Origin: Medicago truncatula
Lineage: Eukaryota > Streptophyta > Magnoliopsida > Fabales > Fabaceae
NCBI RefSeq assembly: GCF_003473485.1
Contig: NC_053042.1
Coordinates: 54,337,762-54,401,761 of the forward strand
DNA: 64,000 nucleotides
Reading direction: 5' to 3'
In this document: one piece after another, positions 33,016 to 44,652 of the stretch
Position numbering within the stretch: the first letter of the stretch is position 1
Layout: every line of letters begins with the position of its first letter
The notes under the pieces: model-generated
Databases searched by the model: none
Told to the model about the DNA's origin: nothing
Seen by the model: the letters and a program-made list of their open reading frames with translations, nothing else
Position numbers and translations under genes: made by a program

Positions 33016-35473
33016 GGGAAGCACTTCAGTGCCATAGCAATATGGTGCCATTGTGCCATAGGATCAATCAGATTTTGACACGTGTCAAGGCTTATTAAAA
33101 TAATAAAAAAAACAGAAAAAACAAGTTTAATTGAAATAAAAAGAACGCGATGCAGAAAAAACAAGTTTAAAAACAGAAAATGCGATCCAGCAAACATGTT
33201 CTTTCTCGCTTCCAGCAAACGCGATCCAGAAACCACCACCGGTTTTCTTCGCCGTCCGCCGCCATAACCATCAACCACCGCCCTCCGCCCTCCGCCGCAC
33301 TGTTGAACATCAATTTATCACAGGCCGTCGGCTATTCACATCCCTCCTTCTCAATCTCGTATTCGATTGAATCCATGTTGTTTTGGTGAATAAGATTTTT
33401 GGCTTATCAAGATGATTTTTGGTGTGTCAAGGATTGCAGGAAGGTTGGATCTGTTTGAAGGATTTTGAACAAGAAGACTGGACAACTGCTATTGGGAAGG
33501 AAAGTCTCTAAAGAAGGCTTAGATCTTGTTATGTGTATTCAATTAATTCATTTTTGATTACATGTATATTAGATTAAGTCTCTGTCATGTAATTTGGATC
33601 TCAATGTGTATATGAAATTAAGTTTTATCCATCAATGAAATCATTTTTTTTTCAATTCTTTTTTTTGTTAGTATTATGCTTTCTCATTATTTCTTCATAA
33701 CAATGGTTACTCTTGATTGAAAACAATGGTATTGGTGATGTTTTGAATCAATTGTAGAATAATGGTATACTAATATAACAAGTTTGTGTTTGTGTTTTTT
33801 GCGCGACTGGTTTTGGTCTGCTGTTTGTGCGACTGGTTTTTGGACTTTCAGGAAAACAAAATTGGTTACTCCAAAGTTGGTTAGGAGTTAGGACTCTACG
33901 CTGAAACAACATTGCAAAATTGCACAATTAATTTATGTATATCTTTACAATATATACATAAAAGATTTGAATTGTTAGTGCAAAATTACTAACTAGTTTA
34001 CACTATTTTGCTACATCAGTCCACTTTTATAACTGCATTTTACAATTAATGCTATGACCAAAGCATACACACAATTCACTAAATTGAAACAGAGTACATA
34101 ATATTATTATTTTTTAATCAGTTAATATCATTCACGACGAGATGTACTAAAACGGTACAGCTCGCGGATAAAACAAAGAAAATCGGAACAAATCAAGGTG
34201 CCGCATTTATACGGAACACCTATAGATACTCCCAACAAAAAATAAAACTCCACACTAAGAAGCCCAAAAGCTACACATGATGCTAACATATACAATTAAG
34301 GAACAAAGGTAGAAATGAACAACTAAAAACAGTCCCTAATGGAAACTGTCAAAATGAAAAATTCAACTATTCCCAGCCAAGCATATCCAAGCATCAAAAA
34401 CAGCCCCTGAGAACACACCAACAGAGCTGTGCGAATCCAAACAGCAGGAGACACCAAAATTCTAATCACTCTCAATAGCTGCCAGCCACCATTAAAAAAC
34501 AGTTACCAAATACTCCCCTAACAGAGACTTAATCAGCTCCAAATACAACCCTGTAAATGCAAACTAACTGTACATAATAATTTTCAAAAAATAACCAGCT
34601 TCGTTTCTTTCGATTGAGATCGAAGGTCAAAGTAATGCTCCAATATTTATATCATCAAAAGGTGCCTACATTAATAACAAAAAATAATTAGAATCATGAT
34701 TGTGTGATGAAAAATAATTAGTATAAGAATAGTTCCTTATGAAAAAAAAATATGAAATTACCATCAACATAGTTGTGTAACTAATAAACATATCCTCACG
34801 TACTAGCGGAGGCTCATAAGTTGGAGGCGCGGAACAAGATACTCCATCAACCATATTAGTTGTTAATTCTCTAACCTAAAATGATTATGTAACATTAAAA
34901 TAAGTGAAAGTACATGTAAAACTAAAACAAGTAATCTATGTATCGACTTATATACCTGTGAACTTCTTTGAGGTAGGACACGGCTAGATTGAGCGTGTTT
35001 ACTTGGAGGAGCACTTCTTTTCTTGGGCTGACGCTCAAGGAAACTTTTATGTCGCTTAGTTCCCTTTCAGCTGGGTTGTTTCTTGAATCCCTTTGGTTGT
35101 ATAGCATCAGAACTCACAAATGATGGATGATCATTGTCATTGTCTCTACCTTGTGTTGGACATTCTGTTACTTTCTTGAACATTTCATCTACACTTTTAT
35201 CAACAAACATGAGACTTTCTTCACTATGCGATGCTGCTACAGTTGCCGCTCTAATGAACTTAGAGATGTGTTTGCTGGAAGCGAGAAAGAACATGTTTGC
35301 TGGATCGCGTTTTCTGTTTTTAAACTTGCTTTTTCTGCATCGCGTTCTTTTTATTTCAATTAAACTTGTTTTTTCTATTTTTTTATTATTTTAATAAGCC
35401 TTGACACGTGTCAAAATCTGATTGGTCCTATGGCACAATGGCACCATATTGCTATGGCACTGAAGTGCTTCCC
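33016..35473. mobile_element. Mutator-like element (Pack-MULE type), 2458 bp
   Basis: The ends are inverted repeats of about 240 bp beginning GGGAAGCACTTCAGTGCCAT on both strands. They are flanked by an exact 10-bp duplication GTATAAATAC (33006-33015 and 35474-35483). No transposase is present. Inside, on the minus strand, are two spliced-looking exons of unknown or FAR1-like origin (separate entry). A LINE-tail-like stretch (about 34090-34650) and a T-rich centre fill the rest. Long TIRs, 9-11 bp duplications and foreign exons define Pack-MULEs. Confidence 0.85.
34735..35265 (-). pseudogene. Captured host gene fragment, two exons, inside the MULE
   Basis: The minus strand first reads RAATVAASHSEESLMFVD, then DEMFKKVTECPTQGRDND, then SSDAIQPKGFKKQPS, an in-frame stop, and KGTKRHKSFLERQPKKR. 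That exon ends at a donor SSQ|GTATAT near 34957. After an intron (acceptor near 34877) a second exon reads VRELTTNMVDGVSCSAP, then PPLVREDMFISYTTMLM, with a donor GTAATT. The style (late basic K-G-x-K-R run after an acidic helix) resembles the C-terminal region of FAR1/FHY3-related proteins, but I am not sure. The kept intron means capture was at DNA level, and the internal stop means it is not a working gene. Confidence 0.45.
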
Positions 35474-35483
35474 GTATAAATAC

Positions 35484-36540
35484 TGTACAAAAAGTGTGAA
35501 TGCTTTTACTGGCTACCACCATCGTGCAAATATTCTCTTTGTTTCTACATTCAAATGGAAAGAAATAAACAATCATATGTTTTTTTTCCTAGAAAAAATA
35601 TTGTATATCCTTTGATCATCTAATCTTCGATCATAAGATATGGATACTTGATTTTAATATTTTTTTTACAGCCGGATCAAATTACATCCTTGCTTCTTTT
35701 TTATAAAAGGCTCGTCACAGAAGAAGAAAGCAACGAAAATCCAAGTGAACATACATCCATCTCATAAAAAAAAAATCCCAACGAAAATCCAGTGGGATAA
35801 ACCATTGGTGAAGAAAAATGAGTGCAAAGCATATGATATGGAAACTAATTATATTTAGTTTATTAGTTGTAGTTAAATATGACAAAATCATCAATAAATT
35901 CAATATAGTTCAAAAATTGTAGTGGAATATCAAGATGATCTTTGAAATTATGAAATTTCAAAATGATGATTGATTTTGAAAATACTCCTCCATCACACCA
36001 TTACATCAAAACTTCAGAACAACCACAAAAATTACATACAACTCCAATTTATTTTTTCAACTAAGATCGTTGGAACATTAAAACTATCATGCAACAATGT
36101 TACACCAATAAAATTTACTGCCATATAACTTTGCAGGCATCTCTCCATTGTGTCATAAACAATCTCAAAACAAGCAGTAACTAAACCTTATGCAAAGAAA
36201 AACTAACTTGAGCTTGGAGACAGACAGTTTAACAGTTGTCATAAATATAACTTGCAATCATTATCCGTGGGCATTACACGATGCAATGGTCTCAACTGTG
36301 GTTCCAACTTTTCCTAATATGAGCATCCCATTGTTCAACACATCAGTTCTCAGTCTAAACATGTTCGATCAGAAGAAGCTATTTATAGAGCAGTCTGTAA
36401 CCAGATAATAGGTTCTAGATTAATTTGAAAACAAGAATGCTAATAAAGTAGAGGCACAAGGAGAATCTATTTTACACAAGTTTTTTGTATTGTCTGGAAA
36501 ACCATCAAATTGGGATTGACAAAAATAATCAGATTTAGTC
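35484..36540. other. Intergenic, no gene seen
   Basis: AT-rich DNA between the MULE and the phosphatase gene, with no recognised protein or paired ends. The phosphatase 3'UTR probably occupies its right end. Confidence 0.4.
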
Positions 36541-36546
36541 AATGAA

Positions 36547-38475
36547 TCACTTCTTTGGCTTCGGCGTAGACAATCGATGCGCTGACCATTCTTCAAGTGC
36601 CTTGCGATGGAGAGCATTCATGCGAATGTAGGGCCGTTTTTGCTTTATCAGCTTTTCAGCATTTTTCCAATCATCTGTGACACCTACTGCAACTAACAGT
36701 GCACACATCACAGCAACACTTCTTCCATGACCTTTACACAAGAAAGGGAAAACAAAACAAAATGATGTTGGTTATATCACATTCTTATAGGCAAGCATAA
36801 CAGTTTGGCTTGACAGTAACTAAATAATGTAACATTGACATTATTGCTTGGATTTTATATTGATACAATATTTTATAGGTCTGTTAAACTGTTTACAACT
36901 CTACTCATCAGAAGTTGTGGATATGATGCATTTGCGAGGCAATTTCATGTGTGTACCTTTTAATTTGAAATTTAAATGTAGAGACATTGGACCAATGAGA
37001 GTTTCACTATATTACAATCACACAACTAGTTAATCATAAAACTTGTGTCAGTGCACATGCCTATGCAGGGACCTGGGAATATAATAGTTTCACTTTTCTG
37101 TATGTTTCATTCATCTCTGGATGTTTGCTCTGAATCTAATAATTAAGACAACAACGACAATCATAGTATTTATTACTGCTGCAAATTGTGCAAAATAAAA
37201 TTCAGTGTATCATTTATCATATGATTTGAATAGACTGGGGCATAAATGAAAATGAGTAAAATAGTAAGCATTATAGATGTATATAATCCTACCTAATTGA
37301 CAATATGGGCTTTTCATAATCATGCAACACCCAGTTTTTTCATTGCATGTGTGTTATTCTAGTGAATATTAATATACATAGATTTGCAGCTCAAGTGCTG
37401 ATAATAGTGATGAAAGAGCAATCAGTAAACAGGACGAGGAGTTCTTAAAACTGTCTGTCAACCGAAGATAACGAACACGAAAGTAAGAAGATCACCAAAA
37501 CAAACAGTGTTGTTGATGCCAATAGTGTACAGCAGCCAAAACTAGTAAAATTGTAATAGTCAAGTTCTTTCTTCCAATGGTTATCTCAATTATCTGTTGT
37601 TTCCTTGAAGGACTCACAGTACAAAAGATCTCTAAACACTTAAGACATGTGAGGGTTATTTTCTCTCTTTAGTTGGTTTGCTTACTCTTATTTTAAGAAC
37701 CTGTCCAACATTTCCCTTTATCAGTAATTGGTGTGCATTATCCGAGGGACCTAGTTTGATTCATACAACGACAACAAGAACCACAGACTAAGTGGGGTCA
37801 GCTACATGAATCAAACTACGCTACAGTGTTATATCATATATCTTGATTATGTCGTAGAGATTCGACAATACAACATTCATAGAGTAAAAAAAAAAAAAAA
37901 AAAGTTGAGGGGAAGAGTAATTACTTACCATAAGCACAATGAACAAAAATGGGACGATTAAGATCTCTTTTACGAAGCGCCCATTTAACAGCCAATTCAA
38001 TATCACCAGGTTGAGGAGACCTAGTATCCCAAGTAGGAACACATCTATAAGGCAAACCACCACTCAAATTTTTCAACCTCGGAAACTCACAAGTACAATC
38101 AATAATAGCAGGATCACCAGGCGGCATCTTTTCCGGCGAAGAAGGCCAACCGCCAACATAAAGTCCATCATGAACCTTACTATAAGGTGGTTCACCGCTT
38201 TTTCGTCTTCGAAGCGCAGAGAAGATTCGAACGAAGTAGAGATAAGGGCTGAAGATAATGAGTGAAACAAGTGGGAAGGTTCCGTCGGAGGTTTTTCCGA
38301 GAAGTAAGGGAAGATCGATGGATGGGTGTGATGCGATTGAAACGAGAAATGAGACTAAGGATGAATAGAGGAATGGAATGGATAGAATTAAGAAACCTAG
38401 GTTTTTTAGGTATGCGAAGATTAGTAATAGGGTTGTTGCTTTTAGTGCGATTAACACTGATATACCAACACCCAT
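36547..38475 (-). CDS. Membrane-anchored dual-specificity phosphatase-like protein
   Basis: Exons 38475-37929 and 36731-36547 join (donor TATG|GTAAGT, acceptor AAAG|GTCATGG) into 243 residues. The N-terminus has three to four hydrophobic segments (about residues 5-20, 26-48, 66-84), indicating an integral membrane protein. A soluble domain follows: KVHDGLYVGGWPSS, then IIDCTCEFPRL, then VPTWDTRSP with Asp150 as likely general acid. The P-loop HCAYGHGRS places Cys180 and Arg186 in the C-x5-R motif, and the splice junction falls inside that motif. The domain matches the plant DUSP-related family (Arabidopsis At4g18593 as I remember). The substrate is unknown; protein-tyrosine, lipid or other phosphate esters are possible. 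Both catalytic residues are present, so it is probably active. Nested transposons begin about 150 bp upstream of its start codon. Confidence 0.88.
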
Positions 38476-38654
38476 GATTAGAGAACGAGTTTAGGTTATG
38501 TACAATGATACAGAAACTGCAACATCAACCGTAGGAAGAAGAAGAACCAGAAATCGAGATCGGGGAAATAGTCTCTGTTTGTTATCTGGTTGGTTGACGC
38601 ACGCGGTTATGTACGATCAAACCACTTTGATTGCAAGTCTTTTTTAGTCCCACG

Positions 38655-39569
38655 GACTCTGTTTGGATAACTTAAAACTAACGGAGCGGAAAAGAATGGA
38701 ATGGAGCAGAATGAAATGAAATGGAATAGAGATTACATTCCATCGTTTGGATATTTTACGATGGAACGGAACTAACTTTCCACTCTATTGTTTGAGAAGT
38801 TGACGGAATGGAATGTATATAATTTTTTATTCCAATTTTAACCTTTATTTAAAAAAAACATTAAAAATGCTTCACATCAAAAAATGTATTATACCTAATT
38901 TAATAAAAATGCTTCACATATAAGAATGATGCATCCAAAATATGAACTCGCTGCAAATTAAAACACGGATGTTTTATTATCTACCTCTAATGATGAAACA
39001 CAACCTTGAAGCATAATTTTCTCCAATGGTTCAGATATTATTTAATTAAACAATATAATAATAATGGTTGATGGCTCAATTCATAGAAAGGATTAGAAGA
39101 GCATAGTAAGTAGTAAGTTTGTTATATGACTACTATATGGATTGGATTTTCTTTTCTGCAAATTGTGGAACTTTGTGGTGTCACAACGAGGAACATTAAA
39201 TAACTACTATGCCATGGAAGGCGTGAGGCTTTCTGGAAGAAAAAACTGGAGATAAGTGACCTAAAATACTAATTAGAGAGAGAGTTGTAGGAGAGAAAAA
39301 CAGGAAAAAAAAATTCAAATTGCACACACGCAAGAAGAAAGAAGAAGGTGAAATAGAAAATGCAGGGATAAAATTGTAATAAAATTATTAATGTGTTCCA
39401 TTCCATTGGATACACCCCAAATTGGAAGAATGAGTGGTATTGGATAGAATGGGTTCCATCACACTCCATTCCATTCCATTCCTTTTTTACAAAACCAAAC
39501 AATGGAACATGGTTCCATCCCACTCAATTTCATTCCATTCCATCACTCTCCATCAATCCAAACATAGTC
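38655..39569. mobile_element. GTTTGGAT-ended DNA element, about 915 bp
   Basis: The ends read GACTCTGTTTGGAT on the left and, reverse-complemented, GACTATGTTTGGAT on the right. Subterminal GGAATGGA-type words occur on both sides in opposite orientation. It resembles hAT-like MITEs with G-T-T-T-G-G ends. I found no clear target duplication. It lies in the left end of the outer MULE-like element. Confidence 0.6.
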
Positions 39570-39612
39570 TTAATTCATTTTTTGGTATCGCTTTAATCTC
39601 ATAATTAATAAA

Positions 39613-41187
39613 AGGCTTAATACATGATTTGGTCCCTTAACTTATTTTTGAATTTCATTTTGATCCCTTAACTATAAAATGTCTCAATTTGGCCTTAAAT
39701 CTCTGCCGTTACCTCTTTTGGTCCTCTCTGTTAGTTTTTAACATCAAAACTCTAAGGTGAACCATATTTAAAGGTGGTTCACCATAGACCGTATTAAATT
39801 TTTAATTTTAACCATTTGATTTTTTCTTTAAAAGAGGACTGTTGAATTACATAGGGTCTATTGTACTTTACTGTGAACGACTAACACCTAATATTTTTTT
39901 CACTTTCTTCATCTTCTTCTTCTTTAGACTTTTTCTTAAAAAATCCAGAAATCATCATCAGTAGCAGAAACAACACATCGATAAATTATTTTCATCCCTT
40001 TTTAATTCTTTTCATCATCATCATAAATTTAAAAAAATGCATTTCTTCAAATTCAGCCCATCAACAACACAACAACAACACAATGATTTAAAACAGTAAC
40101 AACAACAACGTAAAAAGAATATATTTGTCTTCCCTTTCTCTCTTCCAAACCATTCAAAGAAATATCAACTAATTTTTTTCATCCTTCTCTTCTTTTCAAT
40201 CAGAAATCACACACGAACCAGAAATCAACACAACCTGAAATTCGAAAACGCAGGAAATTTGAAGAAAAAAAAACAAACATCATTTTTAACTCTTTCCATC
40301 TTGATTAAGAAAACAAAACCCATTTCTCAAAACCCATTTGAAATTCGAAATTGATCATTACTAAGAACTCATTATCAACAACAATGAAATTCTCATTTCT
40401 CTAATTCCATATAAATTCTCAAAATTTCAACAACAAGTTCATTTATTAAAATTCGAAATTCCCATTTCTCATATCCATTTTTCAGAATTTGAAATTCCTG
40501 CAGTATGATGTTTCTGCAGTATGTTCTAGATGAAAAAGTATCAAGATAAATGAAATTGAGTTTGATTTTGGGTATGTTATGCAGTATGATGTTTAAGGGT
40601 TTTTTTCTTCTTCTTTATTTCTATGTTTATGGGCATATGATGTTTCTACATAGAAGTGGAAATTTTGGAAGTTATTTATGAAAAAAATAAGAAGAGGAAA
40701 CCACACAAGAGTAATGATAGAGATTTAAATTTTGTTGATTTTGTTTTTGCATTTGGAGAAGATTGTTAGAAGATCAAGAAGATTGTTGTTGGAGAATATG
40801 AAAATTATTAAAAGAATGGTGTTGATGCATGTGACAGAGATGAAGGGGGTGTAGGTGGGTGATAAATTGATTTTCTTCTTTTGGGTATAATGTTAATTAT
40901 GTAAGTTTTTTTCTGGGTTTTTTTGGATATTCTTTTTATGAATGTTGATGAAGATGGGAGAAGAAGATGAAGAGAAACAAAAAAGATTAGGTGTTGATAG
41001 TTCAGTGTTGTATACAATGAACCTACAATCAAACGGTTGAAAACATATCAAAAAATTTAGACATTAAAAAACTAACGGAGAGGACCATATTAGTAAACGG
41101 AGGAAGACTTATGGGACCAAATTGAGACACTTTATAGTTAAGGGACCAAAATAAAAACTAAAAATAAGTTAAGGGACCAAAGCATGT
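39613..41187. mobile_element. Mutator-like element, 1575 bp
   Basis: It is flanked by an exact 9-bp duplication ATTAATAAA (39604-39612 and 41188-41196). The arms are inverted for more than 200 bp: ACATGATTTGGTCCCTTAAC on the left and ACATGCTTTGGTCCCTTAAC in reverse complement on the right. A second stretch, CACCTAATATTTTTTTCA, likewise has an inverse near 40990. The left end carries eight extra bases. No transposase and no captured exon recognised. Confidence 0.75.
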
Positions 41188-41584
41188 ATTAATAAAAAGT
41201 CTCTTTGATCAATGGGTTAACCTCAAATGTCTTAAATGGACTAACATTATAGATGTTATACCGTAGACCTCGTTAATTTTTTAATCTCAACCGTTTAATC
41301 TATTTGTTGAAACATTACCATTAATAGTGCACTATCATTACCATTATTGGATTTCGGAGGTCTATTGTAAATAATAGTGCACTATCATTACCTGATATTT
41401 TTGTTCATTTCTTCATCTTCTCTCATCACTTTCATCCTCTTCATCAATGTTTATAAAAAATACCCAAAAAAAATCATAACCCAGAGAAATTCATAAACCC
41501 ATAAATTAAATATTGCTAGTTTGAGATTGTTGAGACATTATCCTCCTTCATTATTGTTAATAGAACAAATGTGCAAATAAAATA

Positions 41585-42958
41585 GGTTAAAGTGCATTTT
41601 TCCCCCTTAACTTCCAAAAACTTGCAATTTTGGCCCCCTAAGTATAAAAACTATAATTTTAGTCCCCTAAGATTTAACCCCTTTGCATCTTTGATCCTTT
41701 TGGTCAATTTTGACTTATTCAACGCCTACGTAGCAGGCCACGTGTGTAATTAATTAATTAAAAAATTTAAAAAACCAAAAAATCAATTTTTAAATTAAAT
41801 AAATTAAGAAAAAAATTAAAAATCAGAAGAAAAAAAAATCCCAAAACTCTTCTTCATGTTCATGTCTATCTTCATCTCTTCCAATCAAACCCAAACAAAC
41901 AAAAATTACCAGAACAAAGAAGCATGGTACATAGAAGCATGCTACACCAATTCATTTCATTCTTAGTCATAATAATACCCTAATTTGTTTTCCCGAATAA
42001 AAATCATTCTTTCTTTGTTGTTGTTGATGTGTGAATTAAGGTTTATCACTCTAGTTTTGTGGACGATGAAGGAGTTAACAGAGCTTGTGGATGCCCTCTT
42101 CTTCCTTTAAAAAGCCACATTAAGGGTCCTGCACCTGTTTCAGATCAAGGTTTTTTCTTTTTCTCTTTCAATTCGTTTATTTATTTTTTGGTTTTTTCAG
42201 AATGTGATATATGTTGTTGTTGTGTATTATGAATGGTAGATAGAACTGATATTGTGGATGAAGCAATCACATTCTTCAGAGCCAATGTGTTCTTCAGAAA
42301 CTTTGACATCAAAAGCCCTGCTGATAAGCTTCTAATATACTTGACTTTTTAAATTAACGTTGCTCTCAAGAAGCTTGAAGGTTGTAGAACTTTGGGTGAA
42401 GGAACCAAAGCAATTATTAATTTGGGTCTTGAAAATGTTCATGTTCCTGAGTGTGCTTATGTTTTGTTGCGTGGCTTTTGTTTGAATGATAACATATTGT
42501 ATCACTGCTTGGTTCGGCTCGGCTGACACTAGGAAAATAAACAACAATAATTCCTTGTAGTTTAATTAACGAGTAAATACCCAAGTTCCAGAACTAATTA
42601 GGGTATTATTTGAGGGTTGTTGTTGTTGTTGTTGTGATAGGTTTGTATTTGTTGATGATGTGTTGAATGAATGTGGGTTGCTGTGTTGTGTGTCGTTGGA
42701 GAAGAAGAGAAAATTAATTAGGATTTTTAAATTTTTTTTTAATTTATTTAATTTAAAAATTGACTTTTTGATTTTTTAAATTTTTTAATTAATTAATTAC
42801 ACACATGGCCTGCCATGTAGGCGTTGAATAAATCAAAATTGATCAATAGGACCAAAGATGCAAAGAGGCTAAATCGGGACCAATATTGTAGTTTTTATAG
42901 TTAGAGAGCCAAAATTGCAAGTTTTTGAAAATTAAGAGGGGAAAAGTGCACTTTAGCC
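41585..42958. mobile_element. Pack-MULE carrying ARPC3 exons, 1374 bp
   Basis: Ends GGTTAAAGTGCA and (reverse complement) GGCTAAAGTGCA start inverted arms of about 240 bp. One stretch, CGCCTACGTAGCAGGCCACG, is matched by its inverse near 42810. An exact 9-bp duplication AATAAAATA flanks the element (41576-41584 and 42959-42967). The interior is not transposon DNA but a piece of the ARPC3 gene (next entry). Confidence 0.9.
42041..42451 (+). pseudogene. ARPC3: Captured ARPC3 (Arp2/3 complex subunit 3) fragment
   Basis: Exon pieces 42041-42149 and 42240-42451 flank a 90-bp GT-AG intron. The first reads VYHSSFVDDEGVNRACGCPL, then LPLKSHIKGPAPVSDQ. The second reads [37 protein letters not shown], then a stop where ARPC3 has Tyr, then INVALKKLEGCRTLGEG and TKAIINLGLENV. 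These are the first two-thirds of plant ARPC3 (about 174 residues), a core subunit of the actin-nucleating Arp2/3 complex. The retained intron shows genomic, not mRNA, capture. The stop and the missing C-terminal third make a working subunit impossible. Confidence 0.9.
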
Positions 42959-43500
42959 AATAAAATATGGACAGATCTTAATACGGGTAAGTTATCCTCT
43001 CTAACCCAAATCTCCATTTTTATTGTTGAGACATCATCCTCTCTGATTCCTTATATTCTGTTGGCTTTTCTCCCCCATCTTCACTTAATTTTGTTTGTGA
43101 TTTTTTCCTTGTGAATCCTAATTGTAGTTTTTCTTTAGCGTATGATTATTGTTCAATCGCAAGCAACCTAAAACCCCATAACCACTAGATCTGAACCGAT
43201 TCCAGATCAGAAGCATCATGAGTGACATGAAATATCGATGTCGCCAACAACACCCTTTCCTAGAAAGCAAAAACGTGCATCACTGTGTGTGTATGTGTGT
43301 ATGTTCAGATCAAATCCGAGTTTCCACTGTATTCAAACCACCGTGAATACCAACTTGTGATGATATTCACATGGAGATGGTGATAAATTTATCTGGGTTT
43401 ATTTTTTTTCTTGTGTTTTATTGAACAACAATTTATAAAAAAATAAAAATAAAATTGGGTTTGTTATGTTTGCTGCAATGGTTGGATGAGTGTGAATTTT

Positions 43501-43960
43501 GGGTTTGACTTTGAAGGTGATGTTATTCATAATGATGGACCTGTAGATGATGATGATGATTATGGTGGTGGTGAATGGTGTTACGAAGGAGGGAGTAGAT
43601 CTATTTGAAGAAAAGAGATGAAAGGGTTATATAATGTTAAACTTTAAATATTATGGGTTTGTTTGTTGATCTTGATGAACTTCAAGAAGAAGATGAATGA
43701 AGAAGAAGGAAGAAGATGAATTAAAGTTATGGGTTTGACTTTCAAGGTGATGTTATTCATAATGATGGACCTGTAGATGATGATGATGATTATGGTGGTG
43801 GTGAATGGTGTTACGAAGGAGGGAGTAGATCTATTTGAAGAAAAGAGATGAAAGGGTTATATAATGTTAAACTTTAAATATTTATGGGTTTGTTTGTTGA
43901 TCTTGATGAACTTCGAGAAGAAGATGAATGAAGAAGAAGGAAGAAGATGAATTAAAGTTA
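43501..43960. repeat. 230-bp tandem duplication
   Basis: GGGTTTGACTTTGAAGGTGA at 43501 returns as GGGTTTGACTTTCAAGGTGA at 43731. The whole unit (with ATGATGATGATGATTATGG and GAAGAAGGAAGAAGATG) is copied almost exactly. It lies in the right half of the outer element. Confidence 0.85.
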
Positions 43961-44652
43961 AAGTCAATGTTAAACTGAAACGTGTCCTTACTTCAATGTT
44001 TTTGAATTAATCTAATAGAAAGGACTAAAAACTACAACCGAGATGAAATTAAAGGACTGAAATTTATTATTTATGGGACCAAAGCGATACCAAAAAAATA
44101 ATTAAGGGACCAAAATAGCAATTAAGCTTATTTTTTAGGTATGAAGTGATTGTAAGTTGTAACTTGATAGTATGTCATTTTGTCTGATAAGTTATTATGA
44201 ATGGTGATTCAAAATTTATTACCGTAAATTAAAATAGCAATGGAGTATACATAAATTTTGATTTTAGTGACAGCCCCAAGGTAGGGGTCATTAATGTTTT
44301 TAAAATGGTATCCTTATAATTACCTACGATTTTGTCCATAGGTAAAATGGAAAACATGCAATGACAAACTGACGCATTCAGCTACGAAAATTAACCTTAT
44401 ATTGATGGATTTTAGACATGTCAAATTTTTTGTATTGATACAAAGAAAATGTGTTTAGTCCGAGTATGTGCCCAGGCTTGCTAGGGTAAAACCGCCCCTG
44501 TTCGAAATATTATTGGAAAACTCTTGATAAGGTTTGATGGTTATTCTTTGTACGAGGTGTCTCTCCTCCATCCTTTTTTTTTTTTTTTTGTCATTTTAAG
44601 GTTTTCTTTTAATAAATGAATAGATTCATAAGGGAGTGTTTGGTTGAAAATT

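Larger units (their letters stand above)
38625..44130. mobile_element. Nest of Mutator-like and other elements, about 5.5 kb
   Basis: An outer element has ends related to GCTTAATTGC...TTTTGGTCCC and to TTTTTTGGTATCGCTTT (39577 on the left; reverse complement AAAGCGATACCAAAAAA at 44083 on the right). Its left end is split by a 0.9-kb element (38655-39569) and then by a 1.6-kb element (39613-41187). Its body holds a Pack-MULE (41585-42958). The outer limits are approximate because I could not find a clean target duplication. Order of insertion: the outer element came first, and the three others entered it. Confidence 0.65.

Noticed and set aside
37939-38477. Plus-strand frames across the phosphatase region
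   Set aside because: Shadows of phosphatase exon 1, whose minus-strand reading has membrane segments and the catalytic loop.
38655-39569. Mutator-like element
   Set aside because: Its G-T-T-T-G-G-A-T ends are short and no 9-bp duplication is seen, so a hAT-like MITE fits better.
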